A DNA stretch of 64,000 nt, taken from the NCBI RefSeq assembly GCF_030812195.1, contig NZ_JAUSSF010000001.1, forward strand, positions 1,984,001 to 2,048,000, in the 5' to 3' direction. This DNA comes from Chryseobacterium lathyri (GTDB taxonomy: Bacteria > Bacteroidota > Bacteroidia > Flavobacteriales > Weeksellaceae). Position numbers and translations under genes: made by a program. Positions within the stretch are counted from its first letter, which is position 1. Each line of letters opens with the position of its first letter. The notes beneath the pieces were generated by a model. It was not told the DNA's origin and did not search any database. It worked only from the letters and a program-made list of their open reading frames with translations. Of this stretch, positions 17,031 through 26,937 are shown one piece after another.

Positions 17031-17066
17031 AAAGACGTTTTACGATTTTGTGAAACGTCTTTTTAT
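17031..17066. terminator. Bidirectional terminator
   Basis: AAAGACGTTT ... AAACGTCTTT (10-bp stem, 12-base loop) with T on the right and A on the left. It separates the convergent META-domain gene and the SemiSWEET gene. Confidence 0.8.
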
Positions 17067-17077
17067 TATAAATTCTC

Positions 17078-17335
17078 TTAAGGTTTTTTATAGATCGTAT
17101 AGCAGATCAGAAGGCTTATATTCACCATAACTGCAAATGCATTTGATAAAATAATGGGCAGCTCATCTTTTATAAAGCCATACCAGACCCAAAGTGAAAG
17201 TCCGGTAATGAGCACTAAGAGCATTACCAGAGATATATCATCTACATTTTTCTCTTTGATAACTTTGATCAGTTGAGGGATCATGGAGATGGAAGTAAGG
17301 ACTCCGGCTATTATGCCCAAAATATTTTCATTCAT
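17078..17335 (-). CDS. SemiSWEET family sugar transporter (PQ-loop)
   Basis: 85 residues with three membrane spans (about 5-25, 37-55 and 62-82) and the PQ-loop motif ISMIPQLIKVIKEKNVDDIS in TM1 and the following loop. This is the size and motif of bacterial SemiSWEETs, which dimerise to form a passive sugar (sucrose/glucose) transporter in the inner membrane. The gene stands alone between a terminator and the oxidoreductase gene. Confidence 0.88.
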   Translation of the reverse strand: MNENILGIIAGVLTSISMIPQLIKVIKEKNVDDISLVMLLVLITGLSLWVWYGFIKDELPIILSNAFAVMVNISLLICYTIYKKP

Positions 17336-17421
17336 AGTTTCAATGCTTTTTAAATGTAGTTCATTAATTTTACTGCAACCTTGGTAAATAAATCTGAATC
17401 CCCTTCTCTTTTCAGCTCAAG

Positions 17422-18456
17422 CTATTTAAATCTGTCACTGGAAACTTCTTCATCCAGCGGAATATTTTCTTCAATAAACTGATACAGGCTTTTTGAGAAA
17501 TAACAGCCATTCAGAATTCCCCTTGCCCCAAGACCATTGAATACGTACAGGTTTTTGTATGAGGCATGTCTTCCGATAATCGGTCTCCTGTCTTTTACTG
17601 TCGGCCTGAAACCGAAATTCACTTCTTTAACTTCAAAATCATACGGATAAATTTCTGACAGCCCATTTACAAGCTGGGTAACTGCAGATTCGTCAATGTG
17701 ATAGTGAAGCTGTTCCCTGTCGTAGGTTCCGCCATAGAAATGAAGCCCATCATCTGTTGGAAATAAGAAATGTTTCTTTTTGATGGTAATATCTTTTGGA
17801 ATGGGTTCGGAAAGTTTTACTTTAATATGATGCCCTTTATTTGGAATTACAGCAATATCTGAGAAAAATGGATTTTCTTTCACACCCATTCCTTCACAGA
17901 ATACAATATGCTTAAACTGAAAATTTTTATAAGTAGATGAAGAAGCATCTAATTTTTCATAATCAAACTTTTCTTTGATCAAGGCTTCTTTTTTTTCTAA
18001 AAAATCAAATAGACCCATGAAAAAACCATTCACCTGAAGTCTGGCAGACTGATTAACCTTTCCTGTCTTAAAGTCGTTTTTTACCACCTCTAAATGATCG
18101 AATTTTCTATCAAGGAAGCTGGAGAGTTCTTCATTATCTGATTTCTTCAGCCAGAGGTTCTGTTCATTCCCATCATGAAAAATTCGGTGAATCGGTGAAT
18201 TGATGAGATAGTTTTTCGCAGTATAAGATTCTATTTCATTCAAAGTGTCTTTCAGAAAATCAATTTGTTCCTGTGCTTTCCAGAAGGTCGTGAATTTTTT
18301 GAGGACTACCGGATTGATAATTCCGGCAGAAATCTGGGAGGCACTCTTTCTACCTTCTGAAAAGAGTACAAAAGATTTGTTATTCTTCATGAGCTGATGG
18401 GCGAAAAAAAATCCCGCATACCCATCTCCAACAATAATATAGTCTATATGTTTCAT
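17422..18456 (-). CDS. FAD-dependent oxidoreductase, DAO family
   Basis: 344 residues. An N-terminal Rossmann FAD motif is visible (IIVGDGYAGFFFA, GxGxxG with the last Gly kept), followed by SASQISAGIINPVV, which fits the second flavin contact of D-amino-acid-oxidase-like enzymes (as in MnmC2 and ThiO). Near the C-terminus FGFRPTVKDRRPIIGR and FNGLGARGILNGC are the conserved DAO closing motifs. The substrate is unknown. It is transcribed toward the SemiSWEET gene and is separated from gldN by a terminator. Confidence 0.83.
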   Translation of the reverse strand: MKHIDYIIVGDGYAGFFFAHQLMKNNKSFVLFSEGRKSASQISAGIINPVVLKKFTTFWKAQEQIDFLKDTLNEIESYTAKNYLINSPIHRIFHDGNEQNLWLKKSDNEELSSFLDRKFDHLEVVKNDFKTGKVNQSARLQVNGFFMGLFDFLEKKEALIKEKFDYEKLDASSSTYKNFQFKHIVFCEGMGVKENPFFSDIAVIPNKGHHIKVKLSEPIPKDITIKKKHFLFPTDDGLHFYGGTYDREQLHYHIDESAVTQLVNGLSEIYPYDFEVKEVNFGFRPTVKDRRPIIGRHASYKNLYVFNGLGARGILNGCYFSKSLYQFIEENIPLDEEVSSDRFK

Positions 18457-18460
18457 AATA

Positions 18461-18490
18461 AAAAAACCTGAGTAAAAGTACTCAGGTTTT
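18461..18490 (-). terminator. Terminator of the gldKLMN operon
   Basis: ACCTGAGTA / TACTCAGGT stem with flanking A and T runs, 21 bp downstream of the gldN stop. Confidence 0.8.
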
Positions 18491-18510
18491 GTATAAATAT
18501 CAAGTGAAAT

Positions 18511-19449
18511 CTAGTAATTCCACATATCATTTTCCATATTCAGGATCTGCGCTTTGATTCTTTCGCTTTCTTCCAACTGATCTTCAGCATCTTTAGGGAT
18601 ATAGTCCTTGATAGTACCATCACCTAAACCGCTTGATGATTTGTAAATAACTGAAGAGAATCTTCTTGCATTGATGATATCATCAAAAGAAAGGTCGGCA
18701 GAAGAGTTCTTTCTGTTGTAAACATAGTTGTTTGCCAAAATATCTCTTGCATTCGGATAGTAGATCCAGAATAGGTCGATCAGCTCATCATTACTGGCAA
18801 TCGGCTTACCATCTGGTCCAATAACACCCTGTACAGCAGGATCTGGTCCCATTGCTGCAATTCCCAGAGGTCTGTATTTCATCTGTCCGTCTCTCTTATC
18901 GATAAACCACATACCCATGATCTTAAGGACTTTTACCTTATCAGTAGTCGTCTTGAAAACGTCGGTATATTCTTTTTTCTCCTGCTCAGTTAACTGTCTT
19001 CCGGAGTTAAGGATATCAATAGCAGCATCGTTGATTACTACTTTTTCCAGTCTTTTCTGAATACCTTCCGGTGAAAGTTTCACGGTAAAGTTTTCATCAT
19101 CATAAACCTGCTCGATCTTTCCGGTCAATGCACCATCTAACAATAACTGGTACAAAGATCTGGTAGGTGTGGCTAAAAGTCCATCCGGATTGTCATAGTA
19201 GAATGGCTGGTTGATCTTATCATTCATGTCAATGATTTCCCAAACAAACATACTCTTAAGGATATCTTTATCTTCTACAAAACCGTATTCAAGAGGCTTT
19301 ACTGTGTTATCAATAATAGTATCACCAACTTTTTGTTTGTTTTCCTCTCTCATCTGTCTGAACTCTTCCGGAGAAGCTGCGTTCAGAATAGTCTGGGAAA
19401 AAGCGAATCCCGAAACTAATACTAAAAGGGTGCTAATATATTTTTTCAT
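18511..19449 (-). CDS. gldN: Gliding motility / T9SS protein GldN (PorN)
   Basis: 312 residues with a signal peptide (about 1-18, ending FAFSQ). The DUF-type GldN body includes EYGFVEDKDILKSMFVWEII and a GIAAMGPDP stretch. GldN/PorN is a periplasmic protein that forms, with GldK, the ring under the outer membrane of the type IX secretion machine. It is the last gene of gldK-gldL-gldM-gldN, 20 bp after gldM, the order conserved in Bacteroidota. Confidence 0.95.
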   Translation of the reverse strand: MKKYISTLLVLVSGFAFSQTILNAASPEEFRQMREENKQKVGDTIIDNTVKPLEYGFVEDKDILKSMFVWEIIDMNDKINQPFYYDNPDGLLATPTRSLYQLLLDGALTGKIEQVYDDENFTVKLSPEGIQKRLEKVVINDAAIDILNSGRQLTEQEKKEYTDVFKTTTDKVKVLKIMGMWFIDKRDGQMKYRPLGIAAMGPDPAVQGVIGPDGKPIASNDELIDLFWIYYPNARDILANNYVYNRKNSSADLSFDDIINARRFSSVIYKSSSGLGDGTIKDYIPKDAEDQLEESERIKAQILNMENDMWNY

Positions 19450-19469
19450 AATAAATTACAATTTTAGTC

Positions 19470-21062
19470 CTATGGAATATTAATGATTATAGGAGTAATG
19501 TTTTTAATTGCCTGTCCTTCAAGACCCTGAGCTGTAACTTTGATATCAAAGATAGAAACTACATCTCCAGATCTAAGATTTTTAACTAATCCAGCAGCAT
19601 CACTTAATGAATTTCCATGAACCAATAGTGCTGCTCTACCCGGTACTCTAACCATAAACTGAGTTACAGTAAATGAAACAGGGAAGTCGAAGTCAGGGAT
19701 TGCTGCCTGTACAGTCTGATTCTGGATAGAACCTGCCGGCATAGATGTCATACTTTGTCCTCTGATCTGACCTTGTGGCGGTGGAACATTTTTAATTCTA
19801 TATTCAAATACCTGAGATACTGATTTTCCGTAAGGATCTATTCCTGATAATGTTAGTTTAACTGTATTACCTGTTGTAGGCTTCACGATCCATTTTCCTG
19901 GGCCAGTATTTCTTACTGATGCTCCCGGAGCAGATAATGAAAGTTTAGAATTATCAGCACCTAAGATGGATCCTGAAACAGGGTTCTCAAGTCCTCTATA
20001 CATTACGTTCATTTTATCAGCAGAAAGTAATAATCCTTTTTCAAGTTTTACTTCTCTTGGTCCTGCGATTACGTTATACGTATGTGTCCATGGGAAACTC
20101 TGAGGTTTTCCTGAAGCATCCGTTAAAGTAATTGTTCCTCCTAATTTATGTTCACCAATACCAGAACCTGATATTGAGCTGATACCTTTACCATTCTCTA
20201 CTCTACTTACACCAGTGATACTAATCTTGTTGCTTGTAGAATATGTACCTAACATTACTTTTACCTCAGCTTGTTTTCCTGCCTGGATATCCACCGGACC
20301 TGAAACAATAGGTTCATAGCTTGAGAATTTGATGCTTGCATCCACTTTCTCCTGAAGTAATAACGCTAATGCATCAGACTGTACGTTTCTCGCGTCATTC
20401 TGGATGATCTCTAAATTAGAAATTGCAGCGATTAACGGCTGGTGATAGAATTTATTCTGAAACCAAGTCTTATCATTTGGAGATTTTCCTTTTGGATATT
20501 CGGCAATCAGAGATTTATTAGCTCTGTCTACCAAATCTTTTAATTGTGGATTACCACCAAAAGTTGCGTTGATATAATTTCTTACGTCATCAATTTTAGC
20601 TTTCAAATCTAAAGCTCCTTTTGAAGGGGTATTTTCTTCTCCTTCTTTGAAGAAATATTCTGTAGTCGCTTCATTATTATTTAATGCCGCAAAATTTTCA
20701 CTTACATCAATATCTTTTCCAGTTTTTGGATCTTTATCATGAAAATCTGACTGTTTTTTTAGAGCATCCTTGATCCCCTGAGCAGAAGCTACTAAAGCAT
20801 CAATTTTACCTTTTAAAACTTTATACTGCGACCAAGGCTGTGCATAGGTATCCGGAACCTGCTGTGCTTTAGCCTCAAGCGTTTTTTCGAAAATCTTTTC
20901 GTTCTTATTTTCTGTTAAAGTTCTCGTTTCATTTAATGCTCTGGTAGAGTCATAGTATGATCTGATGATTTCTGCATCAATGTTTAGGGCCATCATCGCG
21001 ATGAACACCAGATACATTAGGTTGATCATCTTCTGACGAGGGGTCTGTTTTCCTTGTGCCAT
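19470..21062 (-). CDS. gldM: Gliding motility / T9SS motor protein GldM (PorM)
   Basis: 530 residues. A short basic N-terminus (PRQKMINLMYLVFIAMMALN) carries the single membrane span that pairs with the GldL spans to make the proton-driven motor. The rest is periplasmic: a helical D1 domain (about 30-220), then three Ig-like domains. The sequence ends in the D4 domain that contacts the GldK/GldN ring. Length fits the family (about 510-530). It lies between gldL and gldN with 54-bp and 20-bp gaps. Confidence 0.96.
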   Translation of the reverse strand: MAQGKQTPRQKMINLMYLVFIAMMALNIDAEIIRSYYDSTRALNETRTLTENKNEKIFEKTLEAKAQQVPDTYAQPWSQYKVLKGKIDALVASAQGIKDALKKQSDFHDKDPKTGKDIDVSENFAALNNNEATTEYFFKEGEENTPSKGALDLKAKIDDVRNYINATFGGNPQLKDLVDRANKSLIAEYPKGKSPNDKTWFQNKFYHQPLIAAISNLEIIQNDARNVQSDALALLLQEKVDASIKFSSYEPIVSGPVDIQAGKQAEVKVMLGTYSTSNKISITGVSRVENGKGISSISGSGIGEHKLGGTITLTDASGKPQSFPWTHTYNVIAGPREVKLEKGLLLSADKMNVMYRGLENPVSGSILGADNSKLSLSAPGASVRNTGPGKWIVKPTTGNTVKLTLSGIDPYGKSVSQVFEYRIKNVPPPQGQIRGQSMTSMPAGSIQNQTVQAAIPDFDFPVSFTVTQFMVRVPGRAALLVHGNSLSDAAGLVKNLRSGDVVSIFDIKVTAQGLEGQAIKNITPIIINIP

Positions 21063-21116
21063 TCTCTTTTCTTTTAGTTTTTGATTAAGTAGTTAAATTT
21101 AGAAATGGTTTAGGAA

Positions 21117-21809
21117 TTAAGACTTCATAGCAGTAAGCATACCGCCATAAACTCTGTTTAAGCTATTAAGATTAGTTGTTAAACCTTGTAATTCTTGATT
21201 GAATTTTTCAGACTGTTCTGCAGACTTCTGCATATCTGCTACATATTTGTTAGCAAATTCAGATTGTTTTTTACCGCTTTCCAACTGCATTGCATATAAA
21301 GCATTCATACTTTCCATATGCTGTGCAGCTTTGTTAAGCTGATCGTTATACTTATGAGTAGAAGCAGATACATCAACAGTCTGGTTGATCTGATCAACAG
21401 AGCTGGAGAACTTGTCGATACCTGTTCTAAGTCTGTCAAACAACTGAACATCCAATTTTGCTTCCTGAAGCATTTTGTCTAATTTATTTGAAAGAGAATT
21501 TTCTAATTCTGCAAACTGCTGTGCACTGTTTTTGGATGACACATTAGAATGTAAAGGGTTGGGATTGGCATGCTTATCTAATAGTTCAGGATAAACGTTT
21601 TCCCATGCATAAGATTCTTCTGATTTTGGAGGGTCAAATGCAAAAATGATAAAGATAATAGCCTCCGTAATAAGTCCCACTGTAAGAGCGATATTACCAT
21701 TAATTGGTCCCAAGGTAATGTGAGTAATTTTAAGCCAAGCTCCAAGAATTACAATTGCAGCACCGAATGAATAAAAGAAATTCATCCAAGCATCTTTAGT
21801 CTTAAACAT
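21117..21809 (-). CDS. gldL: Gliding motility / T9SS motor protein GldL (PorL)
   Basis: 230 residues with two N-terminal membrane spans: FYSFGAAIVILGAWLKI (about 11-28) and IALTVGLITEAIIFIIFAF (about 40-58). The second has the Glu (in TEAI) needed for proton flow. The cytoplasmic tail (about 90-230) is long and coiled-coil rich. GldL forms a pentamer around a GldM dimer and powers secretion and gliding. It is the second gene of the operon. Confidence 0.96.
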   Translation of the reverse strand: MFKTKDAWMNFFYSFGAAIVILGAWLKITHITLGPINGNIALTVGLITEAIIFIIFAFDPPKSEESYAWENVYPELLDKHANPNPLHSNVSSKNSAQQFAELENSLSNKLDKMLQEAKLDVQLFDRLRTGIDKFSSSVDQINQTVDVSASTHKYNDQLNKAAQHMESMNALYAMQLESGKKQSEFANKYVADMQKSAEQSEKFNQELQGLTTNLNSLNRVYGGMLTAMKS

Positions 21810-21865
21810 ATTAAGTTAGTTTTTTTAATGTTAAATAAAATTGTTATTGAAAAATTGTCTGGTTA

Positions 21866-23287
21866 TTATCTGTTAACTCTTCTTGGTTTAACAGCTGCTT
21901 CAGGAATATCCTGTACAGTTCTGAATCCGATATAGCTTCTTGCAGAATCTTTTCTTTCCCAATCTCTAGCACCTGTCATCAGTGCATATCCTATATCTTT
22001 CCAAGACCCACCTCTTACAGACTTCTTCGTATCTATTTTATTTTTCGTAGAAGGATTTAGCGTAGAAGAGAATCCATAAGAAGAGTTGTTATACGCAGAT
22101 GCTGTCCATTCAGAAACGTTTCCAGCCATATCAAATAACCCAAATCCATTTTTCTTAAATTTCTTTACTGGAGCTGTATATGTATAAGTACCTTTTTTAT
22201 CGTCTTCCATATAGTTACCTCTCTTCGGTTTGAAGTTGGCAAGGTAGCAACCTCTGTCATCCATTAAATATGGACCTCCCCAAGGGTAAGTAGCATTTTG
22301 CATTCCGCCTTTAGCAGCGTATTCCCACTCGATTTCTGTAGGAAGACGGAACTTCATTGGTCTTTGTTTTTTTCTTTTTAAGCTTTCGTTATAATCTGTT
22401 TTCAGCTTGGATCTGAAGTTACAGTAAGCTCTTGCCTGGTCCCAGGTTACCCCAACTACAGGATAATCTTTATAGGCTTTGTGCCAGAAATACTGTTCGA
22501 ACAATGGCTCGTTATAAGCAAAGTGGAAATCCTTCACCCAAACTGTAGTATCCGGATAGATCGCAATGCTGGAACTTTTAAGGAAGTTTGCTCCTCTTTC
22601 GTTTTCAGCAAGTGCGGCATCCATATCTTCCCACTGATAGTTATATTTTAGTTTGCTAACGTCTAAAATTCTTTCGTTTCCGATTCTGGAAGAAGCAGGC
22701 AGATACATAGACTCTAAAACTTCCGCGTATTCTACATCAGGGTACTTTCCAGTGCTCCAGTGTAATGGGATTTTCCAGTCTAGTCTTTTAGTTGCATCAT
22801 AACCTCCGTCTTCTCTTCCTCCCTGGCCTTCTAAATATTCTTGATAAGGTGTTAAATTTTCTTCTTTTTTAGCAAGATATGCATAGTCACCGATGCTTGC
22901 TCCTCTACGTCCGCCTTCTTCACCGCCTTCCCCAGCAGCTTCAGCTAGTAGAGTTCTCGCAATGGAATCTCTTACATAATTGATAAATACTCTGTACTCT
23001 GCATTGGTAGTTTCCGCTTCATCCATGAAGAAAGAGGAAACAGTAACAGTTTTCAACGAAGCTTTTTCAGGAGTATTTGTTGGATCCTGATCTGCAAGAC
23101 CAGCAACAAATGAACCTGCAGGAATACCAACCATTCCAAATGGTCTTTCCGCAACAAATGATTTCGTTTTTTCTCTTGGTATCAATTCTCCTTTCGTTCC
23201 AGGTTTCCCTACAGAAGAACTGCCACCACCTGAACAAGATACTGATGCTACCGACGCAGACAATAATAAAAGAAATATCCTTTTCAT
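21866..23287 (-). CDS. gldK: Gliding motility / T9SS lipoprotein GldK (PorK)
   Basis: 473 residues. A lipobox (SVASVSC) at about residue 19 is followed by a Gly/Ser linker and a formylglycine-generating-enzyme (FGE-sulfatase) fold: MVGIPAGSFVAG, FFMDEAETTNAEYRVFI, VVGVTWDQARAYCNFR, RLPTEIEWEYAAKG and LFDMAGNVSEW. In GldK the fold is structural: it forms the periplasmic outer-membrane ring with GldN. A Glu/Gly-rich insert (EGGEEGGRRG) lies at about 125. It is the first gene of the operon. Confidence 0.96.
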   Translation of the reverse strand: MKRIFLLLLSASVASVSCSGGGSSSVGKPGTKGELIPREKTKSFVAERPFGMVGIPAGSFVAGLADQDPTNTPEKASLKTVTVSSFFMDEAETTNAEYRVFINYVRDSIARTLLAEAAGEGGEEGGRRGASIGDYAYLAKKEENLTPYQEYLEGQGGREDGGYDATKRLDWKIPLHWSTGKYPDVEYAEVLESMYLPASSRIGNERILDVSKLKYNYQWEDMDAALAENERGANFLKSSSIAIYPDTTVWVKDFHFAYNEPLFEQYFWHKAYKDYPVVGVTWDQARAYCNFRSKLKTDYNESLKRKKQRPMKFRLPTEIEWEYAAKGGMQNATYPWGGPYLMDDRGCYLANFKPKRGNYMEDDKKGTYTYTAPVKKFKKNGFGLFDMAGNVSEWTASAYNNSSYGFSSTLNPSTKNKIDTKKSVRGGSWKDIGYALMTGARDWERKDSARSYIGFRTVQDIPEAAVKPRRVNR

Positions 23288-23395
23288 GTTAATTTTTATA
23301 ATTAAGCCGTAAATATATAATTTTTTTAAGAAACTTTTAAGATTTTTTTTGAAATAACGGAAGAAATCTAAATTTATTTTATTTACAACTGTTTT

Positions 23396-25249
23396 TTATT
23401 CCACGGTTACGGATTTTGCCAGGTTTCTCGGCTGATCTACATTAGCTCCTCTGTATACAGCAATGTAGTAAGCTAATAGCTGCAAAGGCACTGATGCTAC
23501 GATTGGCGAGAAACATTCTGAGGTCTCCGGGATTTCAATAACATAATCTGCCATTGCGCTTACCTGCTTATCTCCTTTATTGACTACAGCAATGACTTTT
23601 CCTTTTCTAGCCTTAATTTCCTGAACGTTGCTCACAATCTTATCGTAATGTCCTTTTTTAGGAGCAATAATAACGATTGGCATGTTCTCATCAATAAGGG
23701 CAATAGGTCCGTGCTTCATTTCTGCTGCCGGATATCCTTCTGCATGTATGTAAGAGATTTCTTTCAGCTTTAAAGCGCCTTCCAATGCCGCAGGATAATT
23801 GTATCCTCTTCCCAGATAAAGGAAGTTTGTTGTGCTTACAAAGTCTTTAGCAATATGTTGAGTTAATTCGTGGGTTGTACTTAAAACTTCTTCGATCTTT
23901 TTAGGGATAGCATCCAATTCAGCAATTAAGCTCATGAATTCAGCGTTTCCTAAATTACCGTTATGCTTTCCTAATTTTAATGCAATTAAGCTAAGGATGG
24001 TAAGCTGTGCAGTAAATGCTTTTGTAGAAGCCACACCGATTTCCGGTCCTGCATGAGTATATGAACCGGCATCTGTAATTCTTGCAATAGAAGAATCCAC
24101 TACGTTACAAATACCATATATAAATGCTCCTTTTTCTTTTGCCAGCTTCAATGCTGCCATTGTATCTGCTGTTTCTCCTGATTGGGAAATTGCAATAACA
24201 ACATCTTTATCAGTAATAATTGGATTTCTGTATCTGAATTCTGATGCATATTCTACCTCTACCGGAATTCTTGCATATTCTTCAATAAGATATTCCCCGA
24301 TAAGACCTGCATGCCATGAAGTACCACAGGCAATAATAATGATTCTGTTTGCATTTCTAAATCTTTCTAAATGATCCCAGATACCTGCCATTTTTATAAT
24401 TCCTTCATCTACAAGAAGTCTCCCTCTCATCGTATCATGAATAGATTTAGGCTGTTCAAAAATCTCTTTAAGCATAAAATGCTCGTACCCTCCTTTTTCA
24501 ATCTGTTCTAAGCTCAGTTTAAGCTCCTGAACTTCAGGTTCGATTCTTGAGTTGTCATTAATAGTCCTGATGTCTACTCCATTTTCCAGTGAAATTGTAG
24601 CCATATGTCCTTCTTCAAGATAGATCGCTTCTTTAGTAAATTCTACGAAAGGTGATGCATCAGAAGCAATAAAGTATTCTTTATCTCCCAGACCTATCGC
24701 CAATGGAGAACCTAGTCTTGCAACAACCAATACTCCCGGATAATCTTCATGAAGTACAGTGATAGCGTATGCCCCGTATACTTCATTCAAAGCGTATCTT
24801 ACTGCTGTCGGGAAATCCGTTTCAGATTTCAGATCCATAAAATACTGGATAAGGTTAACCAATACTTCAGTATCTGTTTCAGATTTAAAAGTAAATCCTT
24901 TTTCGCTGAGCATTGTTTTAATAGTATCGTAGTTTTCTATAATACCATTATGTACAAGAGCAATTTTTCCATTGTTTGACAAATGAGGGTGTGAGTTTCT
25001 ATCGCTTGGAACTCCATGGGTAGCCCATCTGGTGTGTCCCATCCCTATTTTAGCCGTACCTTTCAACTGCGCTGAAATATTCACCAAATCATCAACCTTT
25101 CCTTTTGTTTTTTCTACTTCAAATTTATTGTTTGAACCTTCTAAAACAATTCCTGCACTGTCATATCCTCTGTATTCCAATCTTCTAAGACCGTTGATTA
25201 CAATATCATACGCATCTTGAAACCCTGTATATCCTACAATTCCGCACAT
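23396..25249 (-). CDS. glmS: Glutamine-fructose-6-phosphate transaminase (isomerizing)
   Basis: 617 residues, the usual GlmS length. The N-terminal class II glutamine amidotransferase domain starts CGIVGY with the nucleophile Cys2, and has GMGHTRWATHG and HNGIIENYD. Two SIS sugar-isomerase domains follow (CGTSWHAGL; SQSGETADTMAA; LGRGYNYPAALEGALKLKE), and the C-terminus is the typical LAKSVTVE. It makes glucosamine-6-phosphate for peptidoglycan and LPS. No glmS ribozyme-like leader is visible. It follows the DUF4270 gene by 41 bp. Confidence 0.97.
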   Translation of the reverse strand: MCGIVGYTGFQDAYDIVINGLRRLEYRGYDSAGIVLEGSNNKFEVEKTKGKVDDLVNISAQLKGTAKIGMGHTRWATHGVPSDRNSHPHLSNNGKIALVHNGIIENYDTIKTMLSEKGFTFKSETDTEVLVNLIQYFMDLKSETDFPTAVRYALNEVYGAYAITVLHEDYPGVLVVARLGSPLAIGLGDKEYFIASDASPFVEFTKEAIYLEEGHMATISLENGVDIRTINDNSRIEPEVQELKLSLEQIEKGGYEHFMLKEIFEQPKSIHDTMRGRLLVDEGIIKMAGIWDHLERFRNANRIIIIACGTSWHAGLIGEYLIEEYARIPVEVEYASEFRYRNPIITDKDVVIAISQSGETADTMAALKLAKEKGAFIYGICNVVDSSIARITDAGSYTHAGPEIGVASTKAFTAQLTILSLIALKLGKHNGNLGNAEFMSLIAELDAIPKKIEEVLSTTHELTQHIAKDFVSTTNFLYLGRGYNYPAALEGALKLKEISYIHAEGYPAAEMKHGPIALIDENMPIVIIAPKKGHYDKIVSNVQEIKARKGKVIAVVNKGDKQVSAMADYVIEIPETSECFSPIVASVPLQLLAYYIAVYRGANVDQPRNLAKSVTVE

Positions 25250-25290
25250 ATTTTTATTTTGTCTAGTGTTTGTTTATTTTTTTATCTGTA

Positions 25291-26925
25291 CTATTTTTTA
25301 GTACCGTAAATGATTTTTAACTGAATTCTTTTTTCAGGGTTATTTTCATCTGATCCTACAAAAACCCCTCTTTCTGTTGCAAATGCCCTTTCTGTAAATC
25401 TGTATCCTAACCTCTTAGTACCATCAGACAGGATAAATTTCCCCATGTTAAGCAATAGTGGCTTATTTTCCTTAGTTGTTCCATCAGCTGCTTGTTCAAC
25501 AATATCTTTTACTGTTTTCGTCACTGTAAACTCATAATAAGAAGGATTTTTATCCAGATCATAAGACCTTATCCAGTTAAAGCCTACAGAGGTATCAGTA
25601 AGAAAATCTTTAGGCACCTCCAAGTTTGTCTTTTCATCCTTCGTTAAAGGAAGAAGGGTAAAATTATTGTCTATCCTCTTGTAGTTATTTTTCCAAACTA
25701 CCTCATCTGTATAGATTCTAATTCTGGCACTTACAATGGCTGCCTTTTTTGTTACATATAATGTTTTAAGATCATTGATGGTTTGATCTGGTATTTTTAC
25801 ACGTACTGAAGGACCTCCCATTCCCTGAAGATAAAGTTTCTTATCTCCGGTCGTTGGATTGATTGAATTCCTTGCAATCCCCCATGCAGAACTGGTTCTG
25901 TCATACTCATACTGGCCTAGACGGGCATTACCTACATTCCCCGATAATGAGAATTTGAAAGTAGACTGTGGTCTTGTAATGGTTCCGTTATCATTTTTCT
26001 CGTTGGTATAATACATAACAATCTCCATATTATCCGGAGACAGTTGTAAAAGGTATCCATCTGTATCAGTTACGGAAAGTTTTATTCCTTTAAAATATCT
26101 TGTAAAGTTGGCAGCATCCATAAGCTCTGGCTTGCCATTTTTGTCAAGAATCTTGGTCTGGAAAAAATCTTTATTTAAACGGATTCTAAGTCCTGGCTCC
26201 GAAGTAAATACATTTGTATTATCTGATTTCTTGGTAATGGTTTTAGCAGTCACTCTTCCCTCAAGAATACCGGATCCCAATGATTGCCCTATACTTACAG
26301 ACGGGTTGGAATATCTGAAGGCATCAATATTACTATCCATGAATGTTGTAATTTCATCTACATTGATATGGAGCAAAGTATGAGATCCCCCCGTACCTAA
26401 TTTCGTTTTACCATATTTAAAGGTGAAATCCGTTGGATAGGTCTTTATCTCTGTAGAGACAGCTACGTTTTCAGTTCCTATCAATATATTTTCCTCTTTA
26501 AGAGGGCGCGTTATTATTGAATCAGCAGCAGAAGCAACATAAGGCTTCATCACCAATACAACAGAATCCACTTTTGGAGTAGTTCCGAAATTAAAATTAT
26601 CAGTACTCATTCTCAGCTGGGTAAGAAAGGATGCTTTCTGCATACCAAATTGTCCCTCGGAAAAAGCGCCTAATACAGCAAGAGAGGAAGTTGTCCCTGT
26701 TCCGGTCACCTGACTTATAAGTCTGCCCGCATCACTACGGATGGAGTCATTATTATTAACATTATAGGCTATAAGAGGATATGAAATTACATTGCCTTCC
26801 GCAGCCCCGTCTACAAAAAGCTGCTCGCCCAACGAATCCGCTTCCGGTTCGCAATTATAAAGAAGGGCACTCCCGAAAACCGCCACAAAAAGCATGGCTA
26901 AGGTCCTTTTAACAGTATGAGTCAT
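25291..26925 (-). CDS. DUF4270 family lipoprotein
   Basis: 544 residues. A lipobox-like segment (SALLYNC, Cys at about residue 26) precedes EPEADSLGEQLF, the usual start of this Bacteroidota-specific family. The rest is beta-rich, without known catalytic motifs. It was recognised as DUF4270 by the N-terminal pattern, the length and the conserved gene order between a glycogen-synthase-like gene and glmS. It should sit in the outer membrane or periplasm. Function unknown. Confidence 0.87.
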   Translation of the reverse strand: MTHTVKRTLAMLFVAVFGSALLYNCEPEADSLGEQLFVDGAAEGNVISYPLIAYNVNNNDSIRSDAGRLISQVTGTGTTSSLAVLGAFSEGQFGMQKASFLTQLRMSTDNFNFGTTPKVDSVVLVMKPYVASAADSIITRPLKEENILIGTENVAVSTEIKTYPTDFTFKYGKTKLGTGGSHTLLHINVDEITTFMDSNIDAFRYSNPSVSIGQSLGSGILEGRVTAKTITKKSDNTNVFTSEPGLRIRLNKDFFQTKILDKNGKPELMDAANFTRYFKGIKLSVTDTDGYLLQLSPDNMEIVMYYTNEKNDNGTITRPQSTFKFSLSGNVGNARLGQYEYDRTSSAWGIARNSINPTTGDKKLYLQGMGGPSVRVKIPDQTINDLKTLYVTKKAAIVSARIRIYTDEVVWKNNYKRIDNNFTLLPLTKDEKTNLEVPKDFLTDTSVGFNWIRSYDLDKNPSYYEFTVTKTVKDIVEQAADGTTKENKPLLLNMGKFILSDGTKRLGYRFTERAFATERGVFVGSDENNPEKRIQLKIIYGTKK

Positions 26926-26937
26926 TAAAAATGTGTT

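Noticed and set aside
23289..25400. glmS ribozyme or other RNA control upstream of glmS
   Set aside because: The gap between the DUF4270 gene and glmS is only 41 bp, with no room or motif for a ribozyme.
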